Positions 54,801-64,000 of a DNA stretch of 64,000 nucleotides are shown here, piece after piece; within the stretch, counting starts at the first letter, position 1; the number at the start of each line of letters is the position of its first letter. The notes beneath the pieces were generated by a model. It searched no databases, was not told where the DNA came from, and saw only the letters and a program-made list of their open reading frames with translations. The position numbers and the translations under genes are program-made. Source of the stretch: Limnomonas spitsbergensis (Eukaryota; Chlorophyta; Chlorophyceae; Chlamydomonadales); assembly GCA_037349105.1 (NCBI GenBank), contig JAYJMM010000104.1, positions 2,390,001-2,454,000 on the forward strand, in the 5' to 3' direction.

Positions 54801-56073
54801 GCTGTGGCTGTGGCTGTGGCTGTGGCTGTGGCTGTGGCTTAGATTTCAGATTGTTAATTGTTTCCATGCTTGACTCACGCAGGTTTGTCACCTGCTGCAA
54901 CAAGATTGGACTCACGCTGCTGCGCTCAGAGTAAGTGGGGCAGTGCCATTTGAATACTTGTATGACGGTGAATGGGTGAATTTGTGTGAACGTGGGTCAC
55001 AAAAATTGGCATGTGATGATGATTGGATCTACCTCAAGTTATAGCGTGTAATCAGACGCACGTTCTAGCACCTTCCGATACTGGAAACGGCAAGATCCCT
55101 TGGGCAGAGTGAAGCATGGTAGGAAGCATGTGTATGGCTGATGTGCATGGCGGATTCACATGGCCGTGGTCCCTGGTGCTCTTCCCAGCACGCATGTGTG
55201 ACACATCATGCATTCCGACCTCATCCTTTTGGCAGCTCCTCACTCGGTGGAGTCTGCGCCCTGGTGTGCAGCGTCATGACACTTCATGCAGCTAACCGTT
55301 TTGATTTTAGAGGGGGGGAAATACCAAAAGGCATTCCGTTACGTAGTCCACGAGTACTTCATTTTTTTGGTGACAGACATAATGTTTGATTTTTTTATTT
55401 CCACTTTTTCATTAAAAAAAATTGTAGCTCAAGCATGCTTAAGTAATGCTGCTATTGACATCATCGTCCAGGCGGTTCCTCACATGGTTGTGCCCGCACC
55501 TTGCTGTGCAGGTTCCTGGCACTCGAGCGCTCGGTGCCCAAGGACAGACTGGGGCGCTTCAACTACTATCACATGGCAGAGGTGAGCTATCCAATGTGAG
55601 GGGGGCATGGCTGCACCATGGTCCTGGCTGTGCATGGTAGCTGGAATTGACCTTGCTCAGACCCTACCAGCCCCACGCGGCCGAGCATTCAGCAGGGCCC
55701 AGCGGGTATGCACCGTTACAAACATGGCAGAGGTGAGCTGTGGCTGTGTACGGTTGCATGGGATATGAAAACCATAAAACAGCACAGTATCAGAGGCTCC
55801 TGCCAGGCTTTGATACCAGAGGTTGTTAATCGGGGGGTCTTGCTGGTCATGTCTTAATTAATCAGCACCGAGCACGTATCGTGTGAATCCGGCTTGGAAC
55901 CACTGCCTATCTGGCTCTGCCATTGAGAAGTAAAAACGATTGCCTGTTTTGATGGCGTGCAGGTGATTGATGCGGTGAATGCCACCACCGAGGGAAATGA
56001 CTTGACGGCCACCGTCCCCGAGGCCGTGGAGGGCTTGAGAAGCACCATCAAGGCCAGGGTCACCTCCGGGTGA
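51850..56073 (+). CDS. gene E: unknown conserved-looking soluble protein, six exons
   Basis: Exons 51850-52041, 53480-53608, 54053-54159, 54883-54930, 55512-55581 and 55963-56073 give 218 residues. Donors and acceptors of exons 3-6 are good, and the coding pieces have clear protein character: [76 protein letters not shown] and [19 protein letters not shown]. There is no signal peptide or membrane segment, and the helices at the C-terminal half are amphipathic. I do not recognise the family. The exon 2 start is uncertain. The better-looking acceptor CTTGCAG (exon from 53502) breaks the phase with exon 1, whereas TCTAAG (from 53480) keeps it. An undetected micro-exon is the alternative. Confidence 0.65.
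54354..54839. repeat. TGTGGC hexanucleotide repeat, about 81 units, in a gene E intron
   Basis: An almost pure hexamer array on the + strand with TGTGAC, CGTGGC and TGCGGC variants, giving open frames in every phase (CGCGCG- or AVAVAV-like on +, PQPQ-like on -). It fills most of the intron between exons ending at 54159 and starting at 54883. It is not coding. Confidence 0.92.
55673..55722 (+). repeat. short interspersed repeat copy in a gene E intron
   Basis: CCACGCGGCCGAGC, short spacer, CAGCAGGGCCCAGCGGGT, then CGTTACAAA. A shortened copy of the family at 8158 and 29213. Confidence 0.5.
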
Positions 56074-57549
56074 CTGCGGGAAGGTGCTGACATTGAGCAA
56101 GTGTCTGACTGACAAGTTTTCCCAGGCATTTTCTTCCCCTGCTCCCAGCAGTGGCATAGCCAGGGGAATGGACTGCTGCCTCCAAGTTAATTTGTTCCCG
56201 ATACCAAGGCTATGCTCATGCTCCTAGACCACCCCCATTTGGCAACAAAGCATTGGGGGGGGCCTGAGCAGCCAATCGATTTGAGTTGCCTATAACCTGG
56301 TTTGTCCCGGATTTTCCTCCCTCTCTGGCCTGTAGCTACGTAGGGTGCAGCTAATTGAAGATACGGTTTGTCCAGGAACACCTAAGCGATGTATTCCCTG
56401 GGCTGCGCACATGCAATGTCAGATATGTGCATTGGAGCAGCTCTGCCTTGCACAGTGGCAGTCAGTGGGCTAGTGGTTTGCTCTACAGTTTTTAACACTC
56501 TGCATAGATGGAGGGCCTGCAATTGGCCTGCATGGTCGTCCCTGACCAAGAAGGCAACTTTTTATTTTTAAACTAATCTTCTCTCGTATCTTTACCTCCT
56601 TTGGGATGTTCAAGAAACTTTCTTGCAGGGCTGGGGGAACCACCTACTGGAAAGGTGAAATCCTGAATACACACAAAAAACGAGATCTCTAAAGTCACGT
56701 GCCCAACAATTGCCTAACTGCCCTTTACACGGTTGGACAAATATTTTGCAGCCAAGCGCCAGCCTGGGGTCGATCCCCATGCGACCTCAACATGGAGCCG
56801 TCTACAATACGACAAGGCGGGTAACTTTCCAGGCGTTGATGTGCCTCATCAATGCTGCCCTCACACACATTACAAGGAAAGCAAGGTGTGCCCACACCAT
56901 TCGTATCGTACATGTGAAGTTTGTGAAGTTTTTACAGTCCAACGGGGCATCACATTTGATGCATGGGACTTGTGCCCGTAAACCGGTACAGGCACTAAAT
57001 ATGCTAGGACAGCGAGCGAAAACCAATGACCCCCCTGGGCAAGCAACCAACACTCAACCACCGAGCAGTAGCGTGGGAATGAACCCCATAGTGCAGCAGA
57101 TTAGCCCCAGCCATAAAACATGACGTGGGTGCAAAAGAGTTCGGTTGGACGCCTCCTAGGAAAGACAGGTGAGTGTCGTAAGGGACAGCGTTAGATTCTA
57201 ATTGAGAAGGAAACAAGAAAGTTATAGTGAAATTTTATGAGTCTGTGTAAAAACTGTGTGATGTGTAAGCGAAATCTCAGTGTGTTAAGTGTTTTAAAAT
57301 GTGTGAAATATGTATGAAACTGTGTGACACAGAACTTAAGTGAGTTAAATGTTTAAAAAGTGTGACCTGTGTGTATAAATTATTGAGATGAGTGTGTGAA
57401 ACTTCTGTAAGTGAGCCGTTTCAATGTTAAATTAGTGATTCAAAAACGATGATACAAACACATGGATCAGAGATAGGAATTGTGATAATCAAGGTGATAG
57501 TCATCCCAAGTCAAGACTCCCCCTTAACCTGACATATGAAAGCAAAAAC
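56074..57549. other. intergenic; degenerate GTGTGAAA-rich tract at about 57215-57480
   Basis: Between gene E and the L1-type ORF1. The first kilobase shows no supported gene. From about 57215 the sequence becomes AT-rich with recurrent GTGTGAAA, GTGTGACA and GTTAAGTG motifs, like an old degraded microsatellite. It lies just 3' of the ORF1 gene, where ORF2 would be expected in an intact L1 element; no reverse-transcriptase or endonuclease motif is seen. Confidence 0.55.
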
Positions 57550-58749
57550 TCATGCGGCCACCTCCACCCCATCGACAAAGAGCCGAGCACGCGTGAAAAA
57601 CACCCTCAACTTCATCTCCTTGGCAAACTGGAACTTGGGCCAGAGCTCATGCCGTGCCGACAACTCTGCAGGGGACATATCATCCCAGATGGTGACACCC
57701 TTGCCTGCCAACTGAATCCTCCCATACACTACGCTCTCGGCCTCGCTGCGATTGCCCACGCGGAACTTGATCTTCCGCATGAACTTGTTGTTGGGATCCG
57801 GCTTGCCCATGCGGAAGGCGCTGTTGACATTGATAGTGATACCCATGAGCTTGCACACTGTCTCACACACCAGAGCCGCACAGTCCTCCCCCAGACCACC
57901 CTCTGGCAGGCCAGATATCACGAAGCTGGAATCCCTGCTGTCATGCATGGCTAGCGGAGCAATGCCGTTGGCACCCATGCTGGTGCCACCGCCGCACGAT
58001 GTTGCAACCGCCGGGGCTGCTGCCTGACGCTCTGTGTTGTTGTTGTTGTTGACGCTGCTGCCGTTAGATCGTTCGGTTTCTACCATCAGTGTAGTTCCTG
58101 CTGTTGCTGCTGCCAATGTTGCTTCTGACACCATCTTCTTCAAAACTGCCTTCACATTGACATGCTCCTTCTGCATCGCAGCTATCACGACATCCCTGCC
58201 GTTCAGCACGCTCATGCTAGCCTTCAGTCCCGCTACATCATCACGAATGATCAGGAAAGATGGCTCAACGACTTCCTTCACCCACGTAGAAACCTTCTTC
58301 TCGAGCTCCACGAACTCCTTTTTTAATTCAAAGCATTTTGTTGCGTGCATCTGAAGCATCAACTCGTCGTTTTTCTGGGAGAATTGCTCCACCATGGGAC
58401 GCACCGCCACATTCTGCCCCTCCAGCCACTTGATCCTCTGTCCTAGCAGCTCGTTTGTCCCTCGCAGATGCCCGACTAGCTCCTCCAGCGCAACCAATCT
58501 CTGGTCGAGGACTAGATGTTGGCCCTTCCAACGCTGAGTTCCTCCCTCGTCATGTAGATCCACATCCATCGCCGCCACAGAGGGCTCGTCTCCTTGATGA
58601 CATACCTCGCCACGATCATCAAATCGCAAATGCTGCTGCTGTTCCTTCCGTCTTGACCTCCTGCCAGTGCCTGCGCTGCTGCCCGTGGGAACTTTAAATT
58701 TCTGCTGCGGGCTGAAGTCGTCAAATTCGTGCGATAAATGATTGGGCAT
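57550..58749 (-). CDS. L1-type non-LTR retrotransposon ORF1 protein (coiled coil plus RRM-like domain)
   Basis: A single uninterrupted 399-codon frame. Residues 1-60 are polar and basic with RRSRRKEQQQ. About 75-200 is heptad-rich and likely a coiled coil (LDQRLVALEELVGHLRGTNE). A low-complexity linker with an NNNNN run follows. From about 270 comes an RRM-like nucleic-acid-binding domain of the L1 ORF1 type: FVISGLPEG, then SAFRMGKPD, MRKIKFRVGNRSEAE, IWDDMSPAELSARHELWP and a terminal LRVFFTRARLFVDGVEV strand. Such proteins coat element RNA as trimers. There is no intron or stop, so it is recent or under selection. No ORF2 lies downstream, so it is either a truncated element or a host-adopted gene. 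The family call rests on motif order, not a search. Confidence 0.65.
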   Translation of the reverse strand: MPNHLSHEFDDFSPQQKFKVPTGSSAGTGRRSRRKEQQQHLRFDDRGEVCHQGDEPSVAAMDVDLHDEGGTQRWKGQHLVLDQRLVALEELVGHLRGTNELLGQRIKWLEGQNVAVRPMVEQFSQKNDELMLQMHATKCFELKKEFVELEKKVSTWVKEVVEPSFLIIRDDVAGLKASMSVLNGRDVVIAAMQKEHVNVKAVLKKMVSEATLAAATAGTTLMVETERSNGSSVNNNNNTERQAAAPAVATSCGGGTSMGANGIAPLAMHDSRDSSFVISGLPEGGLGEDCAALVCETVCKLMGITINVNSAFRMGKPDPNNKFMRKIKFRVGNRSEAESVVYGRIQLAGKGVTIWDDMSPAELSARHELWPKFQFAKEMKLRVFFTRARLFVDGVEVAA

Positions 58750-59490
58750 TGAGTTAAACTGTGGTTATATTGTTATATCGTTATGTTATTATCGGTCTGT
58801 AACTTGATGCTTCCTAGCTGGGAACTATCTCAACTCAACTGGGAACATACTCAATTGACAATTCATAAAGCCATTCTCATTTACATGGGTACGGAATGGA
58901 TTTTGGGTCTGGAATAAGTGAGACTGTTCAGCAGCAAGGGCATCTAAAGCCTATGAGGCTATCATTGGTAAATTTCCCAGATGCTGTAGGTAACCAGCAC
59001 AGGTAGCAACCGCACCCATTCTGGTACCAGCCAGGTAAAAGACCGGGATCGCTGAGGACTCTGGAACTTAAGGAGGATCTGAGTCTCGTCAAACAGGCCT
59101 ACGGGGCATCCAGCATAGTCAGAGGTTTGTTTGTCCCAAGGCCTGAGTTCTAGGAATATCAGCCACATGCAAAACAAACACTAGGCATCTTCAAACGGGC
59201 CTACAAGGCACCAAAGGAAACATAAAGATCGGTAAAATATGCCATCCTGTATCTTGTTCTGTCTTGAGAGAGAACAATTACATGTACCCTGGCAATGGGC
59301 CTTCATGCATGCCATGGGACACCTCAAATGGAAAAATCTCACCCTCTCTCAAAACAAATTCGGGGAATCGACGTGCACCTTGGACATGGGCTGTCATGCA
59401 TGCAACGAGTCCTTTACATAGAAAAGGCCGCTAATCAAGTCAAGGCCTCTTAATGGGCCGCTATTGGCAGTAAGGGCTGCACCAGTTGCA
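58750..59490. other. intergenic, no gene seen
   Basis: Lies 5' of the ORF1 protein and 3' of gene G. AT-rich near 58750-58800 with TGTTATAT-like repetition. GCATGC-containing phrases near 59300-59400 are similar to each other (CTTCATGCATGCCATGG and TGTCATGCATGCAACG), suggesting a small local duplication. No coding sequence is supported. Confidence 0.45.
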
Positions 59491-61540
59491 TCACTCGCTT
59501 TTGCTTTTTGGCGTGCTAATTGCACATGTTGAGGTTCCGCGTGCACAACACTTTGAGCAGTGAGAGCAATCTCCACCCACTGTTGCCCAACCAACACACC
59601 CACTGGACCATGGTGCCGTGGGCTTCCCAATTGCATCCACACAATCCCTTCCCCTAGCCTTCAGGGCCGAGCCCTCCTGTCCAGCCTCTGCCCGCCGCAT
59701 TCCTCTGCTAGCGGCTGGGATCAGAGTTTCGGCTGGCTGCAGATCCATGACGACACAAGCCTGAATGGGGGGCAGGGCGGGCAGGGCTAGATTGCCAGGC
59801 TGCCGCAGGGCAGGGGTGGTTGCAGGAGTGGGACTGTCCTGTCAATCGCCATCAGCAATTCCATCCTTCAAGTTCATGAGTCACTTTCAGAGCAGTACAG
59901 ATCATCAACAGATTTTGTACAGGGCTCCCAAACCAAAGCCACACCTTGAGCGCCTCGGCAATCTCAGCGTTCGTCAAGCGCTCCACGGGAACTTTGATGC
60001 CAGGCTTGTGCCCATTGTTGCGGTTTTTGAAGGCATGGAGGACGTTGCCGATTCCGCAGCAGTCCGTGCAGCGGTTGCCATTGCTACTGCCATGTACCAG
60101 GCCTGTACAGCCCGGCCCGCAGTGAGCGTCCACTCCGAGATGAGGCAGGGCAACGTGACATAACGCCTGAACCAGTGGATTGCAGTCCTCACCCCGCCTG
60201 GCGTGCATTTACTCCAGCACCTGCCCGAAGCCATCGTGGCTCAACATGCCGCATGGACGGCTGAGCCCCAGCTCACGCAGCAGATGCAGCAGGTCATTCA
60301 TACCTCTGACCGGTTCGCCCAGCAGGGTCAGCCAACCGAGCTGCAGGGCAGCTGTCACGTTCCGGCCCCTGATGAGGACGACCGGTAGCATGGTGGCCTC
60401 TTCAAGCTGTAGCTCGACCATCGCAGTCTTTTGATGCTCATGCTGTGAGTAGAATTTGAGCACAGCCGCCCCCGCCCCCGGCTGAACCAGCCTGAAACGC
60501 CATAGTTGCATGGCATCAACATTAAAACCAGCCAGCAGCGGCACTTTCATCTGCTCCAATAGGAGGTCCTGCATTCCATTGGGGCATATCAGCTATCAGC
60601 AATGCAAGGGTACGATATACAGTCAGATGACCAGCTGGCAGTCAGGATTAGGGACCTCATGCAGGAGCTGCATGTTTGCATCGGGGCCAAGGAAACAATG
60701 GATGCGTGCACTTTTTGTACCTTGATTGTATTAAAGGGTGTTTTTACAAGGGCGTCCGCCTCCATCCGTGTCCGGATGCCGCTCTCCAGCTCTTTGCCGA
60801 GGCGGATCAGCTCATCCTGGCAATTCGGTCTGGCAGCAAGGGGCAGGCACTGCCTCAGTTGATCTCCATGGTGCTCTTCGATTTTTGCCAACAGGGCCTT
60901 TTTCATCGTCCAGCGCCTGCCACCCTTGGGCAGCACCACCGCAGGGGAGCGGCTGGTGCTGACGACCGTATGGTGGAAAGCTGCATGATGAGATGCGAGG
61001 GAGCTGCTGCCACTGACTCCCCTGCCAGTGACGGTGTCGAAGGCGAGGAACAACACCTGCCACAGCCGCTTCCGCTTCTGCAACACCCCAGTCAGGGCAG
61101 GATCCTCGGAGATGAATGTCAGTGTGACACTTTTAGGTTTTAAACTGTGGGTCCATGGCTGCGTTCAGTAGCGCGTACGCAGCGACCTCCTCGAGGGGCA
61201 TAAGCTGTGGATTGCACCAGCTGTCATAGAAGCGAGTCTATCCCTGCTGTTTCTGTTTCTGTTCTGGCTGCTGCTGCTGCTGTTGTTGCTGTTGTTGCTG
61301 CTCCTGTTGTTGCTGCTGTTGCTGCTTCTGCAGGCGCTGAAGCAGCAGCCGCATCCCCGGCTGCAATTCCTCCTGCTGCAGCTGCATCGCCATAATCTCT
61401 AGATTGTCAGGCTGCCGTTGTTGCTTCTGCTCCTGCTGTTGCAGCAGCCGCAGCAGCTGATCTGACAGACCTAGCTCAGGCTGGGGCTCAGGATCAGGAT
61501 GAGCTGCTTTCCACCATTCATCATTAGATCGGTCCTCCAT
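59491..61540 (-). CDS. gene G: glutamine-rich protein of unknown function, five exons, one in-frame TAG
   Basis: Exons 61218-61540, 60748-61144, 60221-60568, 59945-60166 and 59491-59760; junction phases 2, 0, 0, 0 all agree. About 519 residues if the TAG at 61238-61240 (codon 101) is read as sense. Exon 1 begins MEDRSNDEWWKAAHP and runs into a long Q/E-rich coil. Exon 2 continues SVTLTFISEDPALTG, then KRKRLWQVLFLAFDTVTG and a helical DELIRLGKELESGIRTRME. Exon 3 has LLAGFNVDAMQLWRFRLVQP and LIRGRNVTAALQLGWLTLL. Exons 4 and 5 are cysteine-rich (CGPGCTGLVHG..CTDCCGIGN and CSHCSKCCARGTSTC), possibly metal-binding. The family is not recognised. Poly-glutamine with a cysteine-rich end would suit a nuclear regulator, but that is a guess. 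If the TAG is real, exon 1 could be a separate or dead start. Confidence 0.5.
61238..61240 (-). other. in-frame TAG in gene G exon 1
   Basis: The frame is open for 100 codons before and seven codons after this TAG up to a phase-compatible donor at 61217. It sits just after a run of CAG codons, so a single C-to-T change of CAG would create it. Confidence 0.6.
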
Positions 61541-62116
61541 GGAAGCAGAGGAGTGAAATCAAGCTGTTGCTGGCTTGCTGCTCTGCAAGCTATTTCTTCG
61601 GCTTGTTGTGACCTTGTCCCTTGTTTTACTCCTTCTTGACTGTTTTCTTATTTTACGATCTGGCTGCTGCAGTTTCCTGATCGTGGATGGCACACTGATT
61701 CGCAGTCAGAGATGCCAACCCGTGTAGGGGCTTGAAAAGATGCACCAAGACTTAATTGCTGTATTCAGAGCAGAACCAAAAACTAATTACACAGCAGACA
61801 TGATTGAATACGTTTGGACGGGGGTATGTGAAGATCATACCTCTTATCCGCTTTGATTCCGCACAAATCGGGGTGTTTCGGAAATGGGAATTCAAATGTT
61901 CATACCTTTTGAGCAGTGATCATAAGTATAGGGTTTCATACAGTGGGACACCCCGTTTCAAATGTAGTTAGCCTCACTAGTGTCTTACTGTCCTCCCGAC
62001 CAGCTTTTGGTACATACCGGTGCACATTAAAGTAATGGTCTGCCTGTCGTGTGCACCAAAACAAGGTCAAAAGCCTGTACCGGAATCGGTGGAAAAATTG
62101 GGACCCTGATCTACTT
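61541..62116. other. intergenic, no gene seen
   Basis: Upstream of gene G and left of the direct-repeat element. No ORF, RNA or repeat of note; moderately AT-rich. Confidence 0.45.
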
Positions 62117-62349
62117 GCTGTCGCACCATAAAGCAGTAAACGTGCTAATATGGTAAATACCGTAAACTCCGGTCAGGACACCTTAGAGAGATGTCCTCTA
62201 CTCACAAATACGGTACATCACCGTACGCTCATGCTCCTTGTACTACATACAAGAGCTTGTTAACAAGATAACTGTAACTGGAAGTCCCTAACTGGATATC
62301 TCTGCCTGGAAGTCTCCGTCTCGTGGGTACCGCCCCTACTACTTTACTC
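62117..62349. repeat. left 233-bp direct repeat (LTR-like)
   Basis: Identical by eye over its full length to 62995-63227. Begins GCTGTCGCACCATAAAGC and ends CCCTACTACTTTACTC. It does not have canonical TG..CA ends. Confidence 0.85.
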
Positions 62350-62994
62350 TAAAGGACACGCGATGTGCGCTTCAGGTCCGTGGCGGACTTCTTTCCTCAC
62401 GGCAGTGATGGACGCCTACGGGCAGGCTCAGTGACTCTTCACTGGCTGCGAGTGCTCAGCGAGTTAAGCAGCTAATTGGCTATTTGTATGTATAACATTG
62501 GACTAAGGTAGCTTAGGCCTTCTGGCCGTCTGGGCGCGATCCAGCTGGGCTATGTTAAGGGGCACTTACCGCGTGACTCGCGGTGAGGGTGACGGGACGT
62601 AGACTGCGTACTTCTTCTTCGGCAGGGTCTCGGTTCTCTTACTGGGGTACTTGTCTCCAGCTATCTCAGCTGAGGCTGAGCTAGGCTTGACTCTGGTTAG
62701 GTACTGACTTATGTGTAGGCTGAAGGTCTCATACGTGGATGACGGCCGGTGCTGATTACAATAGAGGTCTGTCCTTTAGAAAGGGACGAAGTAACTAGCC
62801 AAGGCAATTGCCGGGATACAGGGACCCGGCAGGCCCAATTCAGAGTACGGTAGAATCTGTCAAATCACCCTGCGTAAGCGGGTTTCTAGGTCTCAGTTCA
62901 AATCCGGAGACTCCGCAGAGAAGCTGCGGAGGCTCCGTGGCCGCTAGTGGCGGCTCCAACGGTTCTGTCACGTATACGGTAATATACTGTGACA

Positions 62995-63227
62995 GCTGTC
63001 GCACCATAAAGCAGTAAACGTGCTAATATGGTAAATACCGTAAACTCCGGTCAGGACACCTTAGAGAGATGTCCTCTACTCACAAATACGGTACATCACC
63101 GTACGCTCATGCTCCTTGTACTACATACAAGAGCTTGTTAACAAGATAACTGTAACTGGAAGTCCCTAACTGGATATCTCTGCCTGGAAGTCTCCGTCTC
63201 GTGGGTACCGCCCCTACTACTTTACTC
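62995..63227. repeat. right 233-bp direct repeat (LTR-like)
   Basis: Exact copy of 62117-62349. It is preceded by a palindromic stretch (CACGTATACGGTAATATACTGTG) rather than a purine tract, and followed directly by GCCCCCCGC. Confidence 0.85.
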
Positions 63228-63898
63228 GCCCCCCGCTCCCCAGCGTTAAGCCCTCCTGGCATGCGCGGGGAGCCGGAAAAGGGGTGGTACTGAAAGAAAC
63301 TTCTGGAAAAATATGTACGTAGAAGCTCAAATTGTCTGCCGTAAATCTGCCTGGTTCAGGCCTTCTTCAAATCAGAACTAAAAAAAAAAAAAAAACCGAG
63401 TTTCGGCTGAAGCGCAATACGCAGCATCCTACAAACTCAAGCTGTTTAGCCCACTACTGGCTAGCAAACAGAGAAATTTTCAAAGTTATCAGGTCAAGCT
63501 AAGAATAACCGCTGCTCTCGCCCCACTGCGCCATAGCCGCCTGGTCTTCACTGGCCACAGGAAATGTGCGCCGTAGCAGCGTGATGTGCTCCCTACTGTG
63601 ATATCATTGCCGAGCTGACTAATTCTCCTCGCTCATCATCGTCATAACATATGTACTACCGTAGCCTTGCTGCTATGGTGTTTTGAGAAACAAATTTTCA
63701 CCATGCTGCTGCGATAGCTTTAACTCCACTCCACTCCTTCCGTCTTTGGTCCGCTGGCTGCCGGCCCACTGCCTGCCGGGTACTAGGACAAGCCGCGCTG
63801 CGTCTGCATTCCTGCTCTGTAGGCGCCTGCCCGCTCCTTGCCAGTTACGGCGTGGGTGACGTCACGTGCTCAGCGGCCTTGCCGCTCTGGGCTCGGCC
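63228..63898. other. intergenic, no gene seen
   Basis: Contains an A-run of 16 near 63379-63394 and otherwise unremarkable sequence. No supported gene. Confidence 0.45.
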
Positions 63899-64000
63899 TC
63901 AGGTCTCGGTAAGTTCCTCAAGGGCTGACTCCTCTTCCTCCCTTGCTGCTTCTTTGGCCACCTTAGCCCTTCTTGTAACTGCTCTCGGGGTGATATTGGC
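63899..64000 (-). CDS. possible C-terminal end of a gene entering from the right
   Basis: A minus-strand frame is open from the window edge to a TGA at 63899-63901, giving 33 residues. The composition is strongly protein-like and helical: ITPRAVTRRAKVAKEAA followed by REEEESALEELTET. The basic-then-acidic helix could be the tail of any coiled-coil or transposon protein; no family can be named from this length. Confidence 0.35.
   Translation of the reverse strand, partial: ANITPRAVTRRAKVAKEAAREEEESALEELTET

Larger units (their letters stand above)
62117..63227. mobile_element. candidate miniature LTR (TRIM-like) element
   Basis: Two identical 233-base direct repeats flank 645 bases without a coding frame of note, for a total of 1111 bases. 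Size and plan fit a terminal-repeat retrotransposon in miniature that inserted recently, since the repeats have not diverged. Against it: no TG..CA ends, no clear tRNA primer site after the left repeat, and no obvious target-site duplication. A tandem duplication with an 878-base period, truncated in its second copy, would look the same. Confidence 0.5.

Noticed and set aside
54173..54934. Long cysteine/glycine ORF and alanine/valine ORF
   Set aside because: Hexanucleotide array inside an intron; only the ends (54053-54159 and 54883-54930) are real exons.
62860..62930. Possible tRNA (AGTTCAAATCC resembles a B box)
   Set aside because: The bases flanking the TTCAAAT loop do not pair as a T-arm and no matching A box or acceptor stem was found.
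1..64000. CRISPR array, operon structure or bacterial system
   Set aside because: Introns, algal poly(A) signal, and wall-protein content show nuclear eukaryotic DNA; the tandem repeats lack unique spacers.

Overview
The window looks like nuclear DNA of a green alga, most likely a chlamydomonadalean/volvocalean relative. Genes are broken by many GT-AG introns that are often several hundred bases long. Secreted proteins carry hydroxyproline-type PPSP spacers typical of chlorophyte walls, and introns are full of GC-rich minisatellites. The species cannot be fixed from this sequence; a Haematococcus-like lineage is only a guess.

Layout. 1-9240 is repeat-dominated: a possible exon end on the + strand, a small two-exon minus-strand gene (180-626), a 42-bp minisatellite, a 176-180-bp satellite, an inverted repeat pair (961-1170 and 4760-5098), a decayed PIF1/Helitron-type helicase (6259-7013) beside a perfect hairpin, and short interspersed repeats. 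9241-37126 is the core. It holds two head-to-tail minus-strand paralogues, called A (9241-24522, 13 exons, about 2866 residues) and B (25606-37126, 11 exons, 2179 residues). Each encodes a signal peptide, a shared N-terminal domain, a series of about 115-residue six-cysteine domains separated by proline-rich rods, a membrane-proximal module, one transmembrane helix and a cytoplasmic tail with a shared DNPLFCxSER motif. I propose them as an undescribed family of wall-to-membrane linker or receptor-like proteins.

38866-46745 is a 12-exon peroxisomal-type polyamine oxidase ending in SRM. 47942-51157 encodes an unknown membrane-anchored coiled-coil protein. It lies head-to-head with an unknown six-exon gene on the + strand (51850-56073). 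57550-58749 is an intact L1-type ORF1 protein with no ORF2 next to it. 59491-61540 is an unknown five-exon gene with one in-frame TAG. 62117-63227 has two identical 233-bp direct repeats around 645 bp, like a miniature LTR element. A possible coding end runs off the right edge on the minus strand.

Splice junctions were placed by eye from GT/AG context, reading phase and, for A and B, paralogue comparison. The coding lengths of B, the polyamine oxidase, the coiled-coil gene and the + strand gene all close as whole numbers of codons. Gene A closes only after removing two single-base insertions in G-runs.
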